Shown here piece by piece: positions 23,959 to 36,401 of a stretch of 64,000 nt of DNA. The stretch's first letter is position 1, and every line of letters begins with the position of its first letter. The notes under the pieces are model-generated. The model did not search any database, was not told the DNA's origin, and was given only the letters and a program-made list of their open reading frames with translations. A program made the translations under genes and the position numbers. Origin of the DNA: Hemerocallis citrina (Eukaryota; Streptophyta; Magnoliopsida; Asparagales; Asphodelaceae); contig CM030359.1 in the NCBI GenBank assembly GCA_017893485.1, positions 34,393,994-34,457,993 of the forward strand, written 5' to 3'.

Positions 23959-26900
23959 TGTAACACCCCGCAAAATTGAGTTTTGAAAATTTTGCTCCAC
24001 GTGTGTTACGCACATGTATTTTGTACCGTTACGTGTAATATACGTAACATTATTAATATAAACATTTTTACGTATTCTGTATTTCAATTGCTATGGACAT
24101 TTTTTGTTCTCTTGAATTCAATTATGTATTTGAATTTATTTTTTTAATCTTCTATTTAAATTTCAACTCGAATATTTTAATTTTTTTACGTTCGTTGCAC
24201 GTGTTGACAACATATTTTTAATATATAAAATTAACGAAGTAAGTATGTTAAATTTTATTATTGCTTAATTTAAAAATATGGGAGGTTGGATTTTAATAAT
24301 CCATAATATGGTTAATTTAACCCATTTTTTTACTAATGAATGAAGTTACTTTGTAATAATTTAAACATATGCTTAATTAAACACATTATATATTGTATGC
24401 AATTCTAACCACATTGAAACCCATCTATAACACGAGCTTCTTCCCTATACTATTTGGCCGGCCATATTTGAATTTGAGTGGGAAATTTAATTAAGTTAAG
24501 ATAGTGGATTAGTGGAGAGTTTAATTAGGAGTTATGGGTAGTTAGGATTAAGATGATGCTCCACTCTCTTTCCCCCATTGTATACATGGCGACCATTTTT
24601 AGGAGGAGAGGGAGATTTCATTTGTTGCATTTTTTCACATTTTGGAGTTCTAGTCTCAGAGGGAAGGAAAGTTGGAGATTTTTCTAGGAGTTTCATTTGC
24701 AAGGATTTTCAATCAAATAGGTGGGTGTTTCCACTATTTTCTAATATTGTAGATTATGCATGCTTAGATGTAAATATATTTAGATGATGATTAAATTCTT
24801 ATGTGAAATATATATGCATAGGGATATTCTTAAGATTGTGTCTAAATTAATATAGGGGAAATTTCATTTTTAGTAACATGTACCAGGGTAATTAGATTAC
24901 ATGCATGTGAAATGTTATAGATGGTTGTTTCTCTAATTTTATTGTAAATATGAATCATGTGGTTGCATTTGTTTCTATGAATTTAACCCTTGAATATGAA
25001 AAAATTATAAATGCAAATTGTGTGTTAAACTTTCATCTAAGTAGAATTTGACAAACCCAAATACATGTCAAAATGTGCTAGATTAAATAAGTTCCCTCGT
25101 AGAAATTTATTTGAATTCGTAATATAATGTGTAGTAATCATGAGAATGATTGTGGAATTGAATTATGACTAAATTATTATCTTAGATGTGAAGCAGAGAG
25201 TTTCATATTCAAAAATAAATGTTGTACAATTGTAGACAGCAAGTCCACTTGGATTTCCTGGTTGTTGGCTGCGCTTTAGTGTGCTGCGCGTGTGCGAGTG
25301 GGGTCTGGTTGGTTGTGGGTTGGAGTCCCTGGGGGGCTCGTTTCCTTTAAAAACTTTATTTTTCACCGTACAGTAAACATATATTCATATAGGATTTTCT
25401 TGAGTCACTTCTACACTAACCGAGAATTTGACTTGTGGTTGTTGGGTGCGGATTTGGGTGCTCTGGCGCGCTCTGGTTCGATCCTGATGGGGGTCGGTTT
25501 GTTTCTTTTTTTGGTGTTTTTATTTTATAAATCCTATATTTCTTTGAGGAAAAATTTAAAATTAATATGGGATATTAATAGAATATTTTGACAAAATTAT
25601 ATATATTAATTCAAGGGTTATTTTGTGGACAAATTACATTGTAAATTAAATTACTCTAAAAACTAAATTTTGGAACTATTTTGTTTTAAATTAAATGTGA
25701 TTAAAAGATTGAAAATGATAATTTTAATCTAGTTTTATTCTAGAAATTTTATATTGTATGAAAACGAGTTTGAATTTGGAATTTATGTAAATTGTGCTAA
25801 ATGACAAAGTAAGAGATGATTAAAAGATGAATTTAGAAAATTAGACGTAAGATATTTTTTGCAATGGGTTTTATCAAGTTGCAATGCTATTGTTGTTATA
25901 AAGGGATAAGGAGTTATTTATTTTACTTTGAGGTTGATAATTTAACGAGAACGAATGAAAGAATCAAATGAAATTGTAATGAATGAGAGATTTTATAAAG
26001 GGGTTTAAGATTAACCTAGAAGATCTTTGTTTTGAGATGAATGGATTCTAGAGGCTGAGCTAGACCCGTAGTGACCGGAAGTTTATGATAAATGAAATTT
26101 TGAGAAATTGCCAGTTTGAGCCTGAGTTCTTGGTTGGTTAATTTAAGTCTGGCATGGTAAGCTAGCTCTAGGCCATGAAAACTATAATTGAATTAAGGAT
26201 AGACACTTGAAGAAGATATGATAGAAACAATGACATACATGTCCGGTAAAGAATTGCAGCTCTTTGAGGTTCGAGATCGAGGAATACGCCCAATAAGTCC
26301 ATGTATATGGGCTAGGGGCTATTTGTCTGTCTACGAAAAGGTTGGTAAAGAGCTTGCAGTTCCTGGGATTGGTCGGGACTGAGGATATGCCCGGTAAATC
26401 TATGATGTGTGGGCTAGGGGTATGCCGGTAAGGTCCATAGTTACCAGAGATCGACATGCTGGGGTTCGTGGCTGAGGATACGCTCGGTAAATCTACGATG
26501 TGTGGTTTAGGAGTAGGCCGGTAAGGTCCAATATCCTCGGGGTGAGACTCACACATGATTACGCATTGGAGGACATTCATTTAGGTATTGCATAGCGAGG
26601 GATTGAACCCTATAATGAGGAGTACGTTAAGGGCTTACCCTCGGACCTATGTAGTATGGGATGCATAGAATTCGAACAAGTGCGCATTATAGTTGCATTG
26701 TAAATATAAATGTCTGCATTAATCATTAGGTTCATATCATACATTGACATGTTTAGGATAGCCACATTTTCTGTTTCTGCATTCAAGTTTGTGATTGTTA
26801 AAATAGAGGAATCGCTGTATTATAGTATTGCGTCCCGCAGTTTTCAAGTTGCAGGACTCGGACTAGCGAGCGACGTGGACAAGAGTTTGACGTCAATGGG

Positions 26901-27048
26901 TGTTGCAAGATTGAAGATATTTGATGTTATACATTGTATCTCTTTTATGAAATTTTCCGCTGCGTATTGTAAATAATAATATTGTAATGAAAAAGTTTTC
27001 AATTCCTTATATTTTTTGTATGAAATTGAAGTAAAGATCTTGGTTGTG
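23959..27048 (+). repeat. Element B, 5' LTR lacking its last bases
   Basis: It matches the B 3' fragment from 26548 (CTCACACATGATTAC against CTCACACGTGATTAC at 60761) to TTGTGCTA at about 27048. The closing bases, CGAATT...GGGGCGTTACA, are missing. Two tRNA-like modules lie at 25225-25500, and the 26590-26700 block is shared with A and C. Confidence 0.78.
25225..25500 (+). repeat. Two tRNA/SINE-like modules inside the B LTR
   Basis: Two related modules of about 90 bp follow each other. Each starts near GTCCACTTGGATTTCCTGGT or GACTTGTGGTTGTTGGGTG and ends in a B-box-like motif: GGTTGGAGTCC (first, degenerate) and GGTTCGATCC at 25475-25484 (second, a perfect RNA polymerase III B-box). Related modules occur inverted in C at 28600-28855. 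There is no poly-A tail or own target duplication, so they travel with the LTR. They may be tRNA-derived fragments captured by the LTR family. Confidence 0.5.
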
Positions 27049-28599
27049 CTAGGGATAGGCCGGTAAGGTCTAATATCCTGGGGGTGGTGTAACACCCCGA
27101 GTGCCAAATAAGACCGAATTCGAGATTTCACCGATCGTTATACTTCACTTCGTACAATTTTATAAGAAAATTAAAACTTTTCAACAACATCAGAGTTCTT
27201 TACACTTTGTTTACACAACGGAAGAATAAAAGAAATACAACAATGAAATAAAATACAACTTATACAACTTCATCAATGTAAAGCATCATAACATCTTTAC
27301 TTCTTCATGGAAAAGTCCATTACCTGCATGTTAAGCTGTGGGCACGTCAGTCACTTACAACTGACGAAAATGTTATACTCGGCCATCCTCTCTATGCCGT
27401 ACATATAACGATCTCAATACTTTAACAAGCCACAAAATTTGAATGAACAATAAAGTGTCAAAAGTGATTATTCTAAACATGTAAGTGTATGCGATGCCTT
27501 AATGCCTAATGCACACATTTTATACTAGGATGACACTAATGCATACTTGTTCGGATTCTATGCATCCTATACTACATAGGTCCGAGGGCAAGTACCTACG
27601 TACTCCACATTTTAGGATTTGATCCCCGTCTTAAAAACCATCCAGTAATAAGATAAGGTTTAGATCATTCTACGAATATGGATCCCAGTCCCGGAATCCT
27701 CCATCCGACTGTTATAACATATCCCTCATCGTGCGAATCATCCCACAAATGCCCCTCTAGCTTCGGTATATGTATATACATTGGAGAACGGTAAACTATC
27801 CGTCCGACTGCGCATAGTCCCGGATTTAAAATAAATGGCCGTCTCCCACGAAGCAACCACAATCCCGGAATCCTCCGCCCGACTATATAGAGAGCCCCAT
27901 TTACGTTTGCCCAGGTTTACTACATCTTCACTTATGTGCCTAATTCTTTAGTTCAAGACATGAATAAATTTTCATACCTAGAATTAGTTTTACCTCCTAC
28001 CGGACTTAATCATCAAAATACAAGATAGCTCCATGGTCATATCTCAAAATATATCTCAACTCTTTCCAATTCAATAGTGCCGGTACCCGAGGTCTCACTA
28101 ACTCTAAATCACAACTTTTCTATATACAAGAATCCATGGGTACACATACCCTTCAATAAACACGTCTTAAACTTAGATATTTTCATCTTCAACTTATTCA
28201 CAAAGTACTCATTTTCATAGTCTTGACACTATTCATGATCTATTTATCCATTCATAATCTTTATAAGCAAAAACATAACTTCCTCACATGAAAACTTTAT
28301 TAACAAATTCAAGCTCTTATAATATCTTAATTCACTTCAAAGTATTTCTTAAACAAAATAAAAGTGTAATCTCTTTAAGGAAAATCACTTCACAAAAATT
28401 TATACTTTGCTTTTCCTCACTACGAAGTTCTATTCTCAAAATTTCATTTCTTTTTATACTTCGAAATATACAAGAAAACTTTATACTATCTCTTACTATT
28501 TTCCATTTCATTTTATATTAATATTAAAGTTTATTTCCCAGTCCTTCTCATTTCAAAAACTCAATTGTATATAAAAAAAACACAAAGAATCAAAAAGGT

Positions 28600-28855
28600 G
28601 GCTATGGGGTTTTGAACCCGTGACCTGCAAAACCACACAGCCAACGCCCAAACCCAAACACACTAGCCAATAAGTCCAATGGACTCTGGCGTCAAAGTCT
28701 TATGTCGAATTGTTCATATATCGACTCTCAGTTTCGGGAATTGATTTAAAAGAATTAAAATAAATGTGACTATCAAGTTTCGAACCCAAGATCTCTTACA
28801 AAGAGTGCTCTGTGGTGCACTGGCTAACCAGTAAGTCCAAGTGTAATTTCTGTTT
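28600..28855 (-). repeat. Two tRNA-like modules inside the C LTR
   Basis: On the minus strand there is a module with TGGTTAGCCAGTGCACCA (A-box-like) and GGGTTCGAAAC (B-box, 28777-28787), followed by a second with GGACTTATTGGCTAGTGTG and GGGTTCAAAACC (28609-28619). The order and spacing match the pair in B at 25225-25500. Confidence 0.5.
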
Positions 28856-29419
28856 AGGATTTGTATTAATATACTTGATGAACCCAATAATATTCACATT
28901 TAGGAGCAATAATCTTACTGCAATTGGACATTTAAATGCTCTATATGTGGTATTTTACTCTTATTTTCTCTTTTCCATAGGAAACAGCCTAAAAACAGCA
29001 AAACGAAGCAGATTCAGGATTTTGAGGATGATACACAGACACTGCAGAGCATAAGTCGACTGGTTCTTCCAACAGGCGACTGGACAGAGAGGTTGAAGCT
29101 GCTCAGAACAGTCGACTTACTACAAAGACAGTCGACTTGACTGATTAATTATGAATCTACAGATGTCTCGGCACAGTCGACTTACTCCAAAACCAGTCGA
29201 CTGGCATTCAGCAGAGTTAGAAGATAAGAACAGTTGAAGATTCATCCTCATCCAAATCCGAAGCAAGATTAAGTTATCCAAACCCGGGTCGTCTGCGAAT
29301 AACAACTCTTCATTAATCAAGTTAGAGAACCAGGATTGGCAAGTGAGAAGATCGACTCAGATCTATATTCGATGTGTAAAGAGATAGAATTGAAATCTGC
29401 AGATGTGGGCAAAAGAAGT

Positions 29420-29429
29420 TATAAAAAGG
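29420..29429 (+). promoter_or_regulatory. D1 LTR TATA box
   Basis: TATAAAAAGG in the middle of the LTR, repeated at 48131-48140 in the 3' LTR. Transcription would start about 30 bases downstream. Confidence 0.65.
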
Positions 29430-30060
29430 CTGGAATAAGGAGTTGAGAGGAAGAACTTAATCTCTGAATCATCAATCGTCAACCAACAGGCATTATTCTA
29501 TCAGCATAGAAGAAACAAGGAGATCAAGTACACTGAAAGGAGCGATCCAGTCGACTGAGTGACAGCAAGTCGACTTCTCGGGCCGAACATCATCAGTTTA
29601 TTTCTTCTCTTTCTAGTTTTTATCATGTATTCGACACTGTTAGTCAATAAAAGTCTTATTATGTGGAACTAATTTCATAGTTGGGTAGATTGAAACCGTA
29701 GTCATATAATGCTTATATTCTTCTCAATGCTACTCTATTACTTATTGATTAAACCTGATTGTATTGGTATAGAATTATAATATCAATCAAACTTGTTCAG
29801 AAGTTCTAAGTGCAGTCGACTGAGAGTGACAGCAAGTCGACTGCCATGCAGAACCTGAGATTATCAAGTTTGCGTATTATAAATCTGAATCTGTTATATG
29901 AGCATAGAGACGACCCGTATCTCGTGCTCATAGCTTGTAACACAGGAATCTTTAGGGGTTCTTGGTTTAATCAACTTGAAGGATCTAGATCTGATACCAA
30001 TTTCTAGAACTTCGAGTGTTTGTTCGTTTTCATTGTTCCTATGCTTTCTTTGAGTGCAAC

Positions 30061-30175
30061 TTAGTAGATACCATGCTAAATACTTAAGGAAAGAAACGAA
30101 TTAGAGTAGATACCATGCCTAATTCTTGGCCTAGGGAAACATTAACTTTAAGGAGTAGATACCATGCCCTTAAAG
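30061..30175 (+). promoter_or_regulatory. Three tandem hairpins with the same loop in D1 5' LTR
   Basis: Loop AGTAGATACCATGC (14 nt) is shown by three stems: TTAG/CTAA (30061-30079, closing inside the loop motif), GAATTAG/CTAATTC (30098-30125) and CTTTAAGG/CCTTAAAG (30146-30175). The stems differ completely but each pairs perfectly. The D1 3' LTR copy is at 58853-58967. It lies downstream of the TATA box, so it should be in the RNA leader. Confidence 0.8.
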
Positions 30176-30495
30176 GAACAAACATGAGTGATTAGAGTAG
30201 TGTAGAAGGTGACTTAGCATTCTTGACTATAGGTGGAAATCAAAGCCCAACTACTTAATAGATATTTGTGATTCAGAACCACTTGATCTAGTTTTTAATC
30301 TTTTCATTTCTTTTAGAACAACACTTTATGATCTTTATTTTTTTTTTATTGATTAGTAAGTTAAGTACTACATTCTCTGTGGAATCGACCCTTTCTTTTC
30401 ACTACGCTTCTATAAACGATTCGTACACTTGCGAGGTTTTAATTTGTGTCTAGTTTATCTATTTATTTAGATAGCTGGATTTCACAACAAGTTTT

Positions 30496-30513
30496 TAGCG
30501 CCGCTGCCGGGGA
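30496..30513 (+). other. D1 primer binding site (tRNA-Asp type)
   Basis: TAGCGCCGCTGCCGGGGA, two changes from TGGCGCCGTTGCCGGGGA, the complement of the plant tRNA-Asp 3' end. Seven bases after the LTR. Confidence 0.8.
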
Positions 30514-30610
30514 TTGTTTAGTATTTTAACTTACACATCAGTAAAATCTTTTTCATTTCCATTTCTTTTATTAATAAATATTTTTCTTTTAGGTTACAGA
30601 ACTTTGGTGA

Positions 30611-32516
30611 ATGCACGGGAGACGATCACTTCATCCCGAGCTACTACCTATTGACGAAGAAACAGAGCGCACTCTGCACAGACTAGGTCGGCTGTCTGCA
30701 ACAAACCAGTCGACTATTGCAAGGAACAAGTTGACTGCACAGAGACCCAATTCACAAGCAACAATGGGTGAGGAAGTACCAAATCGAGTACCAATGCAGG
30801 ACAAATTCACACCTAAGAATATTGAGCAACCTTCCTGCATTGCTTATCAACCTAATGTCACAAGGAATATGCATCTATCTCCTCAATTACGTAGCATGGT
30901 TCCCCACTTTAGTGGCAAACCAGACGAAGATCCTCACCTCCATCTGCAAGATTTCTTTGATCTTTGCAGAACACAAAGCGTCCAAGGGCTTACCCCTGAA
31001 CAAATCAGGTTAATCTTGTTTCCATTCTCTTTAAAACTTAATGCTAAATTGTGGTATAATTCTTTGGAACCAGGATCAATTCAATCATGGGAGCAATTGG
31101 TAACAAAGTTCTTGAAAGAATTCTTTCCAGCCCAGAAAACCAAACAACTAAAAAGGGAGATTCAACTCTTCCAACAAAAAGATGGAGATTTATTCTTCGA
31201 AGCATGGAAGGATTTCAAGAACAAGCTTCTCAAGTGTCCTACGCACAATATGCCTAAAGATGATCAGGTACAAGCATTTTATGAGGGTTTAAATGATACT
31301 AATAAGGCAATTGTGGATTCAGCTTGCAACGGAATCTTGATGAGGAAAAGTGGTGAGGAGGCCATCGAACTATTTGAAGAACTCAGCGAGAACTCACAGC
31401 AATTCTCAACAAGGGGAAGAGGCATTTCGAAAAAACAGGGAGTTTACGAAATTTCTAGTAGTAATAACATACAATTAGAAATGGTAAACATGAACAAAAA
31501 AATTAATATGCTTGTTAATGCAATGACGACGATGGGCGGTGTAAAAAACCAAACAAAAGAAATTTGTGCAATTTGTTCTCATTTTGATCAAACGACTGAT
31601 ACGTGTCCCATGTCTTCTTTCACAGATCAGGAGCATGCAAACTATGTAGGACAAGGAGTGTTTCCACCAAAGAACAACCCCTTCTCGAATACGTACAATC
31701 CAAGGTGGAGGAACCATCCAAATTTTTCATGGAGCAACAATCAAAACAATCAAGGCACTCAATCTTCGCAAGGACATGCACGGAACTTCCAGATGGGAAG
31801 TGGGTTTGATCGGCCAATTCAAGAACAGAAGAAGTTGGATTTTGAATCTACCGTTCTTCAATTGCTCCAACAGCAACATCAAACAAGCAACCAACAAGGG
31901 CAGGCAATTCAGAAATTAGAAACCCAAATCGGTCAAATCGCGAAGGAGTTGAGTGAAAGAAAGGCAGGAGAACTCCCATCACAAACTATACCAAACCCTA
32001 GAGGCCAAGAACAGCTCAAATCAGTGACAACTCTAAGAAGTGGTAAGATAATTGACAGCAAGGTTGGAACACATGCAGACGAATTAGATACACAACCATC
32101 AAAAGCCTGGGGTTCCAACAAGGTAAGTAAAAAAGAAGGGGCAGTATTGCCACCTTTCCCTCAAAGGTTAGTCAAGCAAAAGAAAGAACAATATTTATTT
32201 GATATCTTTGAAACTCTCAGAAAGGTAGAAATTAATATTCCCCTACTTGATGCTATTAAACAAATTTCTTCTTATGCCAAATTTTTGAAAGAATGCTGTA
32301 CTCACAAGAGAACATTTCAGGTTAGGGAGGATGTGGCTTTGATAGAGGAAGTGAGCGCCGTATTGTTAAGGAAATTACCTCCTAAATTGAAGGACCCAGG
32401 TAGTTTTACCATTCCTTGCAGGGTTGGTGAGCACTTCTTTGAAAAGGCACTGCTAGACTTGGGGGCAAGCATAAATCTTCTTCCATACTCTGTTTACGAA
32501 AAGCTAGGATTGGGGA
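30611..32516 (+). pseudogene. D1 gag-protease remnant
   Basis: Gag and protease part of an Athila polyprotein, closely similar to the intact copy in D2. The capsid-type retrotransposon gag region is at residues about 95-225 ([31 protein letters not shown]). The zinc knuckle is CAICSHFDQTTDTC. The pattern CX2CX4HX4C needs His where Gln stands, whereas D2 keeps His. The protease motif [16 protein letters not shown] is present. The frame breaks at a G run at 32512-32515: D1 has four G where D2 has five, so everything downstream shifts. A paired GTCGAC motif sits near the gag start (30709 and 30730, second copy decayed to GTTGAC). Confidence 0.88.
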
Positions 32517-34577
32517 ACTCAAACCAACATCCATCACTTTGCAGTTGCCTGATCGCAGCATCAGGAGACCTAGAGGTATTTTGGAAGATGTCCTAGTTCA
32601 GGTAAACGACTTCATTTTGCCTGCAGATTTTGTTGTGTTGGATATGGAGGACTCTTCAATGCCATCTTCTTTACCGATCATTCTAGGTAGGCCCTTTATG
32701 AGTACGGCTGATATAAAAATTTGTGTTAAAAAGGGTACTATAAGTATGAAAATAAATGGAGAAAAGGTTGAATTTAAAATGTTTGATGCACTAAAATTAC
32801 CACATGATGATCATGAATGTTATAATATTGATGTGGTACAGGAGATTGTCAATCAAACATTTCAGGTACATAGCATTGAACCACTACAAGCCGTAATTAC
32901 ACAATCTCTAACATTGTCTCATGTTGAACAGGAATACGATGAATGGAGGATTGCAGAGACAGTACATTACCTCGAAACTCCAAAATCATATTCAGGTAAG
33001 CTTGCACCTGCATTTGAAAATCTTATGTCTGATAACACTTTTGTTTCTTCTGTTACCAGGACACCAGACGTGGAGCTTAAGCCGCTGCCTGAACACTTGA
33101 AGTATGCACATTTGGGTGAAAACCAGACGCTACCTGTGATAGTTGCTGCAAACTTGAGTGCGCAAGAAGAAGATAAGCTGCTGAGGGTACTGCGAGAACA
33201 CAAGGGTGCAATAGGAAGGACCATTGCAGACATCAAGGGAATAAGTCCATCCAAATGCATGCATAAAATACTTCTTGAAGATAATGCAAAAGCTAGCAGG
33301 GAAGCACAGAGAAGGCTTAATCCACACATGAAGGAAGTGGTAAGAACAGAGGTCCTGAAGATGCTAGATGTTGGCATCATCTACCCTATCTCGGATAGCA
33401 AATGGGTGAGTCCTATACATGTAGTGCCTAAGAAAAGTGGAGTCACAGTGGTGAAGAATGAAGAGAATGAACTTATCCCTACAAGAATGACCACAGGATG
33501 GAGGTTATGCATTGACTACAGAAAACTGAATAATGAAACCAGGAAAGATCACTTCCCTCTTCCTTTTATTGATCAAATGTTAGAAAGATTAGCAGGATAT
33601 AGTCACTATTGTTTTTTAGATGGTTATAGTGGCTATAATCAAATTGCTATTGCTCCAGAAGATCAAGAAAAAACCACTTTTACATGTCCTTTTGGTACTT
33701 TTTCATACAGGAGGATGCCTTTTGGATTGTGCAACGCACCAGCTACATTTCAGAGATGCATGATGAGTATATTTTCAGACATGGTGGAAAGGTTCATCAA
33801 GGTATTTATGGATGATTTCAGTGTTTTTGGATCTTGTTTTGATGAATGCCTTAATCATTTGCAGCTTGTACTTAAGAGATGTGAAGAATGCAATTTAGTG
33901 CTGAATTGGGAAAAGTGCCATTTTATGGTACAACAAGGTATTGTCTTGGGACATGTGGTGTCAAAAAGGGGCATAGAGGTGGACAAGGCAAAATTTGACA
34001 TCATATCAAAGCTACCCCCTCCTACTACAATCAAGGGTGTAAGGAGTTTTCTTGGACATGCAGGGTTCTATAGAAGATTTATAAAAGATTTTTCCAAAAG
34101 CTCCAGACCCCTTTGTGGATTGTTAGCTAAGGATGTTGAGTTTGCATGGACAGAAGAGTGCACAAATGCTTTCATTACATTGAAAAATCTTCTCATTTCG
34201 GCACCTATCATCATGGCACCAGATTGGAACCATCCTTTTGAGCTTATGTGTGATGCAAGTGATTATGCTTTAGGAGCTGTTTTAGGTTAGAGAATAAATA
34301 AGGTACCCCATGCTATTTACTATGCTTCTCGAACTTTAAATGACGCACAGCTTAATTATTCTACTACTGAAAAAGAAATGTTAGCTGTCATTTTTGCTGT
34401 AGAGAAGTTTAGATCATATTTGATTGGATCTAAAGTCATTGTTTTCACTGACCATGCTGCTTTGAGATATTTGTTTGCTAAAAAGGATGCTAAGCCTAGG
34501 TTGATCAGATGGGTGCTGTTGCTTCAGGAATTCGATCTTGAGATTAGAGACAAGAAAGGAAGTGACAATGTTGTGGC
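32517..34577 (+). pseudogene. D1 protease end, RT and partial RNase H (before D2 insertion)
   Basis: Reading in the shifted frame, it runs through the protease C-terminus ([16 protein letters not shown]), RT ([39 protein letters not shown], catalytic VFMDDFSVF) and into RNase H ([17 protein letters not shown]). A TAG at about 34288 replaces the Gln codon of D2, and RNase H continues in frame to 34577, where D2 is inserted (TSD GTGGC, 34573-34577). Relative to D2, the stretch between protease and RT lacks two paired GTCGAC cassettes. The gene resumes at 44663. Confidence 0.9.
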
Positions 34578-35146
34578 TGATGAACACATTATTATTCACT
34601 TTTTAGAGCAATAATCTTAATATAATTAGACATTTAAAAGCTCTCTATATGGTATTTAACTCCTATTTTCTCTTTTCCATAGGAAACAGCTTATAACAGC
34701 AAAACGAAGCAGATTTAGGACTTCAAGGACAATACACAGAGAACTGCAGAGGATAAGTCGACTGGTTCCTCAACCAGGCGACTGGACAGGAGAAGCTGAT
34801 TTTCCACAACTATCGTCACAGTCGACTTATTCCCAAAGACAGTCGACTGGTATGACCAAAGATGAAATCTTTAGAAGTCTCGACTCAGTCGACTGGTTCG
34901 AAGACAAGTCGACTGGTCTGCGGCGGAGTAAACAGATAAGATCTTCAAAGATACACCTGCATCTAAATTCAAATCTACTTGGATCAAGATTTTATACAGC
35001 GAATCAAATCTAAAGAAGGGGTATTTTCCAAGTGGACGTGGTGAACAGATAAGGAAAGAAAGGAGAAAAGAGAAAGATATTAATCATCAAATCAAATAAA
35101 GAAGAATCTTCCTGAAAAAGTGGAAACCCTAATTCTCAGCCGTGTT

Positions 35147-35155
35147 CTATAAATA
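35147..35155 (+). promoter_or_regulatory. D2 LTR TATA box
   Basis: CTATAAATA after a CCGTGTT context, also at 43533-43541 in the 3' LTR. Downstream is a CT-rich stretch typical of a start region. Confidence 0.65.
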
Positions 35156-35844
35156 TCAGAATACCATCTCTTGAACGGGCTCTCTCTCCACTCCACGACT
35201 CCATCCAAGGACGATCAGATATATCTCTGGAAAGCAACTCAATCACCAAGTTCCTGAACAAGCATCGAGAACATCACTCCATCAACATCGAAGAAGGAAA
35301 GAGAAGATCCAGCAACCAGAAGGCAGTCGACTGTGTGACAGCCAGTCGACCATATTGCCGGAATCCATTAGTTTATTTCTTCTTCTCTCTTTATTCTTTT
35401 TATGTTGATCATGTATTCAAACTTGTTAAGCAATAAAGTTATTATTATGTGGAACTAATTTCATAGTTGGGTAGATCGAAACCGTAGTTATGTAGTGCTA
35501 TATTCTTCTGAGATCTTCTAATTACTTATTGATTGAATCTGGTTGAATTGACATAGATTAATGATCATCAAACTTGGATCTTGAAGTCTGAGAGCAGTCG
35601 ACTGAGGTGAGAGCCAGTCGACTGACATACAGCACGTGAGAATATCAAGTTTATGTTATCATTTATCTAAATCTGTTATATGAAGCATATTGAGACGACC
35701 GAATCTCGTGCTCATAATTTGTAACAAAAGAATCTTTAGGGGTTCTTGGTTCAATCAACTTAGAGGATCTAGATCTGATACCAATTTCTAGAACTTTAAG
35801 TGTTTGTTCGTTTCCACTGTTCTTATGTTTTCTCTAAGTATAAC

Positions 35845-35959
35845 TTAGTAGATACCATGCTAAAATACTTAGGGGAAGAAACGAATTAGAGTAGATACCA
35901 TGCCTAATTCTTGGCTGAGGGAAACAATACTTTAAGGAGTAGATACCATGCCCTTGAAG
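35845..35959 (+). promoter_or_regulatory. Three tandem hairpins with the same loop in D2 5' LTR
   Basis: Same array as in D1: stems at 35845-35863, 35883-35910 and 35930-35959 around AGTAGATACCATGC. The 3' LTR copy is at 44231-44345, where the third loop has one change (ATCATGC). Confidence 0.8.
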
Positions 35960-36285
35960 TGAACAACATGAGTAATTAGAAGCAAATTTAGAAGGCAAAT
36001 TAGCATTACTAACTATTGGTGGAGATCAACAACCCAACTATTCAAGAGATATTTGTGATTCAACACCTCTCATCTTAGTTTTAATCTTTTAGTTCTTTAG
36101 AATAGTACAACAACTCTTATTCATTTTTATTAGTAGTTTTATTGATTAGTAAGTTGAAGTCTACAATCTCTGTGGGATCGACCCTTGCTATTACTACGAT
36201 TCGATTCGTGCACTTGCGAGGTTTTATAATTTGTGTCTAGGTTTATCTATTTATTTAGGTAGCTAGATTTCCAACAACAAGTTTT

Positions 36286-36303
36286 TGGCGCCGTTGCCGG
36301 GGA
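36286..36303 (+). other. D2 primer binding site (tRNA-Asp)
   Basis: TGGCGCCGTTGCCGGGGA matches the complement of the plant tRNA-Asp 3' end over 18 bases. Nine bases after the 5' LTR. Confidence 0.9.
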
Positions 36304-36401
36304 TTGTTTAGTATTTTAACTTACAAGTCAGTAGAATTTTTTTATTAGTTTTTCTTTTCTTTTATTAATAATTTTTCTTTTAGGTTACAGGACTTCGGTG
36401 A

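Larger units (their letters stand above)
28876..30489 (+). repeat. Element D1 5' LTR
   Basis: Begins TGATGAACCC and ends CACAACA. TATA box TATAAAAAGG at 29420-29429. Five paired GTCGAC motifs start at 29055, 29111, 29176, 29550 and 29815. A three-hairpin array lies at 30061-30175. Confidence 0.94.
34578..36276 (+). repeat. Element D2 5' LTR
   Basis: TGATGAACAC...CCAACA, 1699 bp. Three GTCGAC pairs lie upstream of the TATA box (34757, 34821, 34888) and two downstream (35326, 35597). A three-hairpin array with loop AGTAGATACCATGC is at 35845-35959, and its third stem keeps pairing through a T-G wobble. Confidence 0.96.

Noticed and set aside
28600..28855. Genuine tRNA genes
   Set aside because: Only A-box/B-box-like pieces are present. 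I could not fold a cloverleaf with an anticodon stem, and the modules are part of the LTR.
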